This document shows, piece by piece, positions 60,443 to 64,000 of a stretch of DNA of 64,000 nucleotides. Each line of letters begins with the position of its first letter. The stretch's first letter is position 1. Source of the DNA: an uncultured Christensenella sp. (lineage in GTDB: Bacteria; Bacillota; Clostridia; Christensenellales; Borkfalkiaceae); the NCBI GenBank assembly GCA_910576655.1, contig CAJTJC010000006.1:48090-112089 (forward strand), read 5' to 3'. The notes below the pieces were generated by a model that had not been told where the DNA came from, did no database searches, and worked only from the letters and a program-made list of their open reading frames with translations. A program made the translations under genes and the position numbers.

Positions 60443-61036
60443 TTAATGCTGTATCCCGTCCGGCGAAATTATTATTTCGTTCGGGAGTACTATAAGCTTG
60501 AAACTTATACTTATCGAAACGGTTTTATCTTCGTTGTAAATCACAAGCTTTAACAGGTTTTTATTGCTCAGATCTGGAATACCCGAAACGTTATCTCCGT
60601 GATACATTGCAGCCAATATACTGTCTATATTGTCCCACATAGTAAAAGTGAAATAATCGTCGTACTTCTCGATTTTGTAAAACTCCGTAAAGTCCGTAAG
60701 CTCCGAAAACTTATAATTCTTACCGTTCACCTGATATTCGAAGTCCGTTTCGTCGGTTACGTCAGGTAAGACCTCCACTTCGTAATTGCCTTTTTCCTTA
60801 TTCAGAAAGCCCAATGAATATCCGACGTTGATTCTGTTTGGTTCTGCTCGGATAAAACTTATATCCGACTTATCCGAAGTTATAGTCTTACCGTCGTACT
60901 CGACGTAAAACGTCTTAAAACCAGAAGTGAAGTTATTCGTAAATTTCGCTATAAAACCGCCGACTAAAAGCAATAAAGCCAAAACCGCAGCAACGATAAG
61001 TACGTAAGCAATCTTAGCAGTTTTATGCTTTTTCAT
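60443..61036 (-). CDS. Membrane-anchored element protein (197 residues)
   Basis: One N-terminal membrane segment (~10-30) and a beta-rich outside domain (FKTFYVEYDGKTITSDKS, EVEVLPDVTDE). GGTGACGGGAT precedes the ATG. It lies between the Ig-like protein and the large secreted protein. Function unknown; a structural virion or surface component is plausible. Confidence 0.6.
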   Translation of the reverse strand: MKKHKTAKIAYVLIVAAVLALLLLVGGFIAKFTNNFTSGFKTFYVEYDGKTITSDKSDISFIRAEPNRINVGYSLGFLNKEKGNYEVEVLPDVTDETDFEYQVNGKNYKFSELTDFTEFYKIEKYDDYFTFTMWDNIDSILAAMYHGDNVSGIPDLSNKNLLKLVIYNEDKTVSISISFKLIVLPNEIIISPDGIQH

Positions 61037-61050
61037 ATCCCGTCACCGCC

Positions 61051-62163
61051 TTAATGTTTTATCTGCGTCTGGTTGACCGATACCGAGTTTGCAACTATGT
61101 AAATATCAATATCCAAATGCGCAGGATATTCTTTTTCGCCGGTCACCGTCTGTCCGTCTATCGTATAGGTATAATTAAGCGTATACGTCAAAAAATTCCT
61201 TTTAACGCCGTTGCCGTATTTGTCGTAAACCGCTTTATGAAAAATATTCATTGCACGAAGTCTGTCAGATGTTGAAATATCAGAAGGCACTTGCATTATA
61301 TCAGTCCAATAAGGGCTAAAGCCCTCTGTCTGAGCTGAACCGTAAGGATAAATTTCGTCCGCGTCGTAAATTATATCGTTGCCGAAATAGTCGTCGAACA
61401 GACCGTCAGGAGCGGAAGAATAAGTATTCGAAACTAATTCCCCGAATTCATTGGGGAAACTCAAAAATAAACTTTTTAAAGTAAGCGTACCGTTTGTTAT
61501 AGTGCCTATCGAATAATTTGCTCTGTACAAAAATTCATAACTTCCGTAATTACCGAGCTCATAAGGCGGAGCATTAAACTCTATATCCAACAGCTTTGCA
61601 AGGTAGTCCGCCTTGACCGTTGCGTAAATATCAGCTTTTCTTAATTTGCATTTGATAATCACCGGTTCGGCAAATGCCTGCTTGCAAACTGCGTTTGCCG
61701 TACACGAACCGTCCGACGTGGGCGTTATGCTGTAATAGTCGTTGACGTTCTTTCCGCTCGCCCAGCTACTGCCTGAGTTCTGCCAAGCGACAGACCAATC
61801 TACGGACTTGTCAAAGGCTTCTTCGGGAAGTACTATTGCCGTGAGCGTGAACGCTGTTTCTGCCACAGGAGAAATACCGTTTTCTGCGTATTCCTCACGA
61901 GCAAGCTTCCTTGACTGTATTTGTACGCCGTCGCTCACGTTCTCGCCGTCAGTTATAACCGCGCCGCCGTTGGACGTTTCAGGGCCATCGGGGGTTGTCT
62001 GTTCGGTCTTTTTAAACCAATTCGAGGGCTGTAATTTACCCTTGCCAAAGAGCTGCATACACAGCCCCGCAATGAATATGAACAAAAGTCCGAACGCCAC
62101 CGCCGTGGCTATCCATTTAACTCTGTCGCTTTTTTTATGTTTGTTTAATTCGTAGTTTTTCAT
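61051..62163 (-). CDS. Membrane-anchored protein with Ig-like domain
   Basis: 370 residues: a membrane segment (~17-40), a Ser/Thr/Pro-rich linker, a bacterial Ig-2-like domain (~85-190; ITAT/TLTAIVLPEEAFDKSVDW pattern) and a second beta domain. GAGAGGTG is ahead of the ATG. Ig-like domains are common on virion surfaces and adhesins. Function unproven. Confidence 0.6.
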   Translation of the reverse strand: MKNYELNKHKKSDRVKWIATAVAFGLLFIFIAGLCMQLFGKGKLQPSNWFKKTEQTTPDGPETSNGGAVITDGENVSDGVQIQSRKLAREEYAENGISPVAETAFTLTAIVLPEEAFDKSVDWSVAWQNSGSSWASGKNVNDYYSITPTSDGSCTANAVCKQAFAEPVIIKCKLRKADIYATVKADYLAKLLDIEFNAPPYELGNYGSYEFLYRANYSIGTITNGTLTLKSLFLSFPNEFGELVSNTYSSAPDGLFDDYFGNDIIYDADEIYPYGSAQTEGFSPYWTDIMQVPSDISTSDRLRAMNIFHKAVYDKYGNGVKRNFLTYTLNYTYTIDGQTVTGEKEYPAHLDIDIYIVANSVSVNQTQIKH

Positions 62164-62181
62164 ATTTTTTCACCTCTCGAT

Positions 62182-62406
62182 TTATTTATTTCCACCGCTT
62201 TTTCGGGCGTTCTTTTTTGCATTAAATTTGTACTGTTGAGCGCTGATTGAACGCTCGTTCAGAACGCCGCTGCGAAACGTTCGCTGTCCTGTTGTAAGCT
62301 TTGCGCCTGTAATTTCGCTTTTACCGTTTTTTAATTCGCGTGCATAGCGTTTCGAGCGCGACGTAAGGTTTTCACCTTTTCTTAAAAGATTTTTTTTGTC
62401 TGCCAT
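62182..62406 (-). CDS. Basic small element protein (74 residues)
   Basis: MADKKNLLRKGENLTSRSKR, strongly Lys/Arg-rich, probably DNA-binding. GAGAGGT is ahead of ATG 62404-62406; a start five codons upstream overlaps the ribosome-binding site. Could coat ssDNA, but no fold is recognised. Confidence 0.55.
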   Translation of the reverse strand: MADKKNLLRKGENLTSRSKRYARELKNGKSEITGAKLTTGQRTFRSGVLNERSISAQQYKFNAKKNARKSGGNK

Positions 62407-62502
62407 TTTTTTACCTCTCAAAAATTTATTTACTTATCGGCTTGGCTTGCCGTTTAAGCCTTTTTACGAGGCATTCACCTTTTACCTTTTCACCGTATTT
62501 AT

Positions 62503-62724
62503 TTAACAAATTGCTAAACCACTTTCAGATAACAAGCACGTTATTTCCTCAATACTTTCCTCTACGGTAAAACCGTAAATATCAGCACCGTTGCCTTTGT
62601 CGTTTTCTACTTCAACAAACGTACTGCCGTCAGTGTCAACAAAGAAACTTATAATTTTATTTATCGCATATAATACCTTTGTTTTATCGTCTCTATTAGT
62701 TAATAAAATAAAACTTCTATCCAT
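62503..62724 (-). CDS. FlbD-like small element protein (73 residues)
   Basis: FILLTNRDDKTKVLYAINKI followed by VEESIEEITCLL resembles small FlbD-like phage proteins. AGAGG is ahead of the ATG. Directly downstream of rep. Function unknown; a role as the single-strand-binding protein is possible but unsupported. Confidence 0.5.
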   Translation of the reverse strand: MDRSFILLTNRDDKTKVLYAINKIISFFVDTDGSTFVEVENDKGNGADIYGFTVEESIEEITCLLSESGLAIC

Positions 62725-62750
62725 TTCAAACCTCTTTAAATTTTTATCCT

Positions 62751-62778
62751 TTCCAGACGTCGGGAAAGGGGGTGCACC
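62751..62778 (+). repeat. 28-bp repeat, copy B
   Basis: TTTCCAGACGTCGGGAAA plus GGGGGTGCAC; 27 of 28 bases match copy A. It lies 6 bp beyond the end of rep and before the next gene in the minus unit. Confidence 0.85.
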
Positions 62779-62783
62779 CTCTT

Positions 62784-63980
62784 TTACTCTTCTTTCAGCC
62801 CTTCTAAATCGTCTTTTAAATCTTTTGCACTGATATATATTTCGTGATTTTTTACTATGTTTTCAATTACAGTTGCGAGTTTTTCAGACACAAATTCGTC
62901 CGGTTCGTATTTTCTTAATTCGCTGATAATAGCCCTTATCTCTTCGTTCGTTTTATCGCTATCGGTTAATACCGTTTCGTCTAATTTTAAACCCTGAAAA
63001 CAACCGTATGCCTGCATTGCTCGCCTGCCCTCCAACGCGAAGTATAAAGCACGGAATTCCTCATAAGTCAAACCATTGTCTATCCTGCCCGTTTTTGCTC
63101 GTCTCTGTTGCTCGTGCTTGTCGTCCAATAGACCCTTAACCACGTACTTGAATATTTGATGATAATTTCCGTTCGCTCTATTAACCATACAGGAATATCC
63201 GTCCGACAGGTCAATACCTGATTTCGTAACACGCTCACCCGAATAACAAAGTTTCCAAAGCTTTTGAATAAATACTTCAAACGCGCTCCATTGACTTACG
63301 CGTCTGCCGTTACTGAAAGAAAATGCGTTTGTAAAGACTTTCGGCTGATCCAGATTTAAACCTTTTTTTAAAACGAAAATACAATGCAAATGCGGATGAT
63401 AATCGTCACGCTTGACGTTGTGAGTTATCTCTAATGAACGAAACGCTCCGACGTATCCAAATCCGCCGAAATTTATACCTCTGATTTTTTTATCGCCTTT
63501 AACGTATTTAATCAGTTTCGCAAAGGCTTTGATTATATCCTCGACTGATTTCGTCAGAAACAATTCGGGAACGTTCGGAACCGTCAATACTATGTGATAG
63601 ACGTCAAATAAGCGTTCAAGTTCTTGTAACAGAGGAGTGTATTTTCGTTCACGCTCGTTAGCCAAACGTTTCTGACAGTTACCGCAAAATTTATCACCGC
63701 AAAGCTTAATAGCGTTTATTTTATGAATACCGAGTTCTTTAAACCGCGTTGTATCAATAAACCGTCCGCAACGAAGCAGTCTGCCGGCGCGTTTACTTGT
63801 CAAAGGTTTAAATTCCTTAGTTATTCCGCCACGTGTTTTTAATAAGTCCTCATATTCCTCGCCTAAGCGTTCATAATATTCAGCGATTATGGCATTGATT
63901 CGTACACGACGTGAAATAGTTACGAAGCTTTTACCGTCGGCTTTGTGCTTATTTAGTTTTTCGTGAAATTCTAAATCCAT
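62784..63980 (-). CDS. Rolling-circle replication initiator (Rep_1 family, HUH endonuclease)
   Basis: 398 residues. A Cys cluster (Cys71, Cys94, Cys99, Cys102: CGDKFCGNC) is typical of Gram-positive plasmid Rep_1. Motif I is VLTVPNV (~131). The HUH metal motif is HPHLHC (His195, His197, His199). The catalytic Tyr is Tyr279 in IFKYVVKG. It nicks the double-strand origin, covalently holding the 5' end. First gene of the minus unit; ATG 63978-63980 has GGGGGC upstream. The gene appears complete. Confidence 0.85.
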   Translation of the reverse strand: MDLEFHEKLNKHKADGKSFVTISRRVRINAIIAEYYERLGEEYEDLLKTRGGITKEFKPLTSKRAGRLLRCGRFIDTTRFKELGIHKINAIKLCGDKFCGNCQKRLANERERKYTPLLQELERLFDVYHIVLTVPNVPELFLTKSVEDIIKAFAKLIKYVKGDKKIRGINFGGFGYVGAFRSLEITHNVKRDDYHPHLHCIFVLKKGLNLDQPKVFTNAFSFSNGRRVSQWSAFEVFIQKLWKLCYSGERVTKSGIDLSDGYSCMVNRANGNYHQIFKYVVKGLLDDKHEQQRRAKTGRIDNGLTYEEFRALYFALEGRRAMQAYGCFQGLKLDETVLTDSDKTNEEIRAIISELRKYEPDEFVSEKLATVIENIVKNHEIYISAKDLKDDLEGLKEE

Positions 63981-64000
63981 AAACAGCCCCCGACTGACCG

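Larger units (their letters stand above)
52175..64000. mobile_element. Integrated inovirus-like element (right end outside the window)
   Basis: Begins just after tRNA-Leu. It has a HUH Rep gene (62784-63980), a Zot/pI-like ATPase, secreted or membrane-anchored large proteins, small membrane proteins, a divergent block of small genes and a hairpin-rich noncoding stretch. Gene order (Rep, small proteins, membrane proteins, a C-terminally anchored large protein, ATPase) recalls filamentous phage. No integrase, coat or right attachment site is visible, so the label stays tentative. It is AT-richer by eye than the host genes. An RCR plasmid-like integrated element is the main alternative. Confidence 0.6.

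Noticed and set aside
62407..62502. Six-codon ORF (ATG to TAA) with good ribosome-binding site and small hairpin between two element genes
   Set aside because: Too short to support as a gene; it might be a leader peptide, but nothing confirms this.
52175..64000. Second copy of the tRNA-Leu 3' end as right attachment site
   Set aside because: I could not find one by eye in this window; it is expected beyond 64000.
1..64000. CRISPR arrays, rRNA genes, IS elements
   Set aside because: No regularly spaced repeats, rRNA signatures or transposase genes were seen.

Overview
The window reads as chromosome from a spore-forming, anaerobic member of the Firmicutes (class Clostridia). Support comes from the spoVAC-spoVAD-spoVAE genes with yunB, a single-chain pyruvate:ferredoxin oxidoreductase, class I Fe-S fumarase, a T-box ahead of pheST, an ECF transporter module, cdaA, and the Gram-positive order dgt-dnaG-rpoD-trmK-nif3. 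Coding style resembles uncultured gut Clostridia such as Christensenellales, but that placement is a guess. The left edge cuts mfd. The right edge falls just after the start of a rolling-circle rep gene.

Layout. 1-5434 (minus): prs-pth-mfd, then CPBP protease-rlmH-M14 peptidase-tadA. 5512-10616 (plus): fumarase alpha/beta, then T-box-pheS-pheT. 10645-18582 (minus): hybrid histidine kinase plus sugar-binding lipoprotein; an SDR gene and a 35-codon ORF leading into the spoVA genes and yunB behind a sigma-G-like promoter; a ZIP transporter. 18647-30290 (minus): aspartate kinase, a small membrane protein, thyA, folA and a VTT membrane protein; cdaA with a stub of cdaR; holA; mnmE; a membrane protein; truA; ecfT; a fused ecfA. 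30426-33953 (plus): nifJ. 34048-39799 (minus): a PL9-type pectate lyase-like protein and a lipoprotein. 39987-40330: 6S RNA facing a candidate small RNA. 40353-46337 (minus): zinc ribbon, nif3, trmK, rpoD, dnaG, dgt. 46419-51989 (minus): a tightly overlapping shikimate operon led by a metallo-beta-lactamase-like gene.

From tRNA-Leu(CAG) at 52092-52174 to the right edge lies an integrated element, AT-richer by eye than the host. It has a HUH rolling-circle Rep, a Zot/pI-like P-loop ATPase with an unusual N-terminal membrane region, three large membrane-anchored or secreted proteins, several tiny membrane or basic proteins, and a divergent block of small unknown genes. It also has a noncoding region dense in hairpins, a 28-bp repeat present near both ends, a 25-bp hairpin repeat ahead of three genes, and a predicted ~85-nt RNA. 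Gene order resembles an inovirus (filamentous phage), but no coat protein can be identified by eye, and the integrase and right attachment site are outside the window. This is the most likely undescribed system here.

A second genome-level observation is that at least six genes (the CPBP gene, fumarase alpha, the SDR, holA, mnmE, ecfA) have good promoters whose -10 box ends only 5-7 nt before the ATG and lack a Shine-Dalgarno sequence. This suggests leaderless mRNAs.
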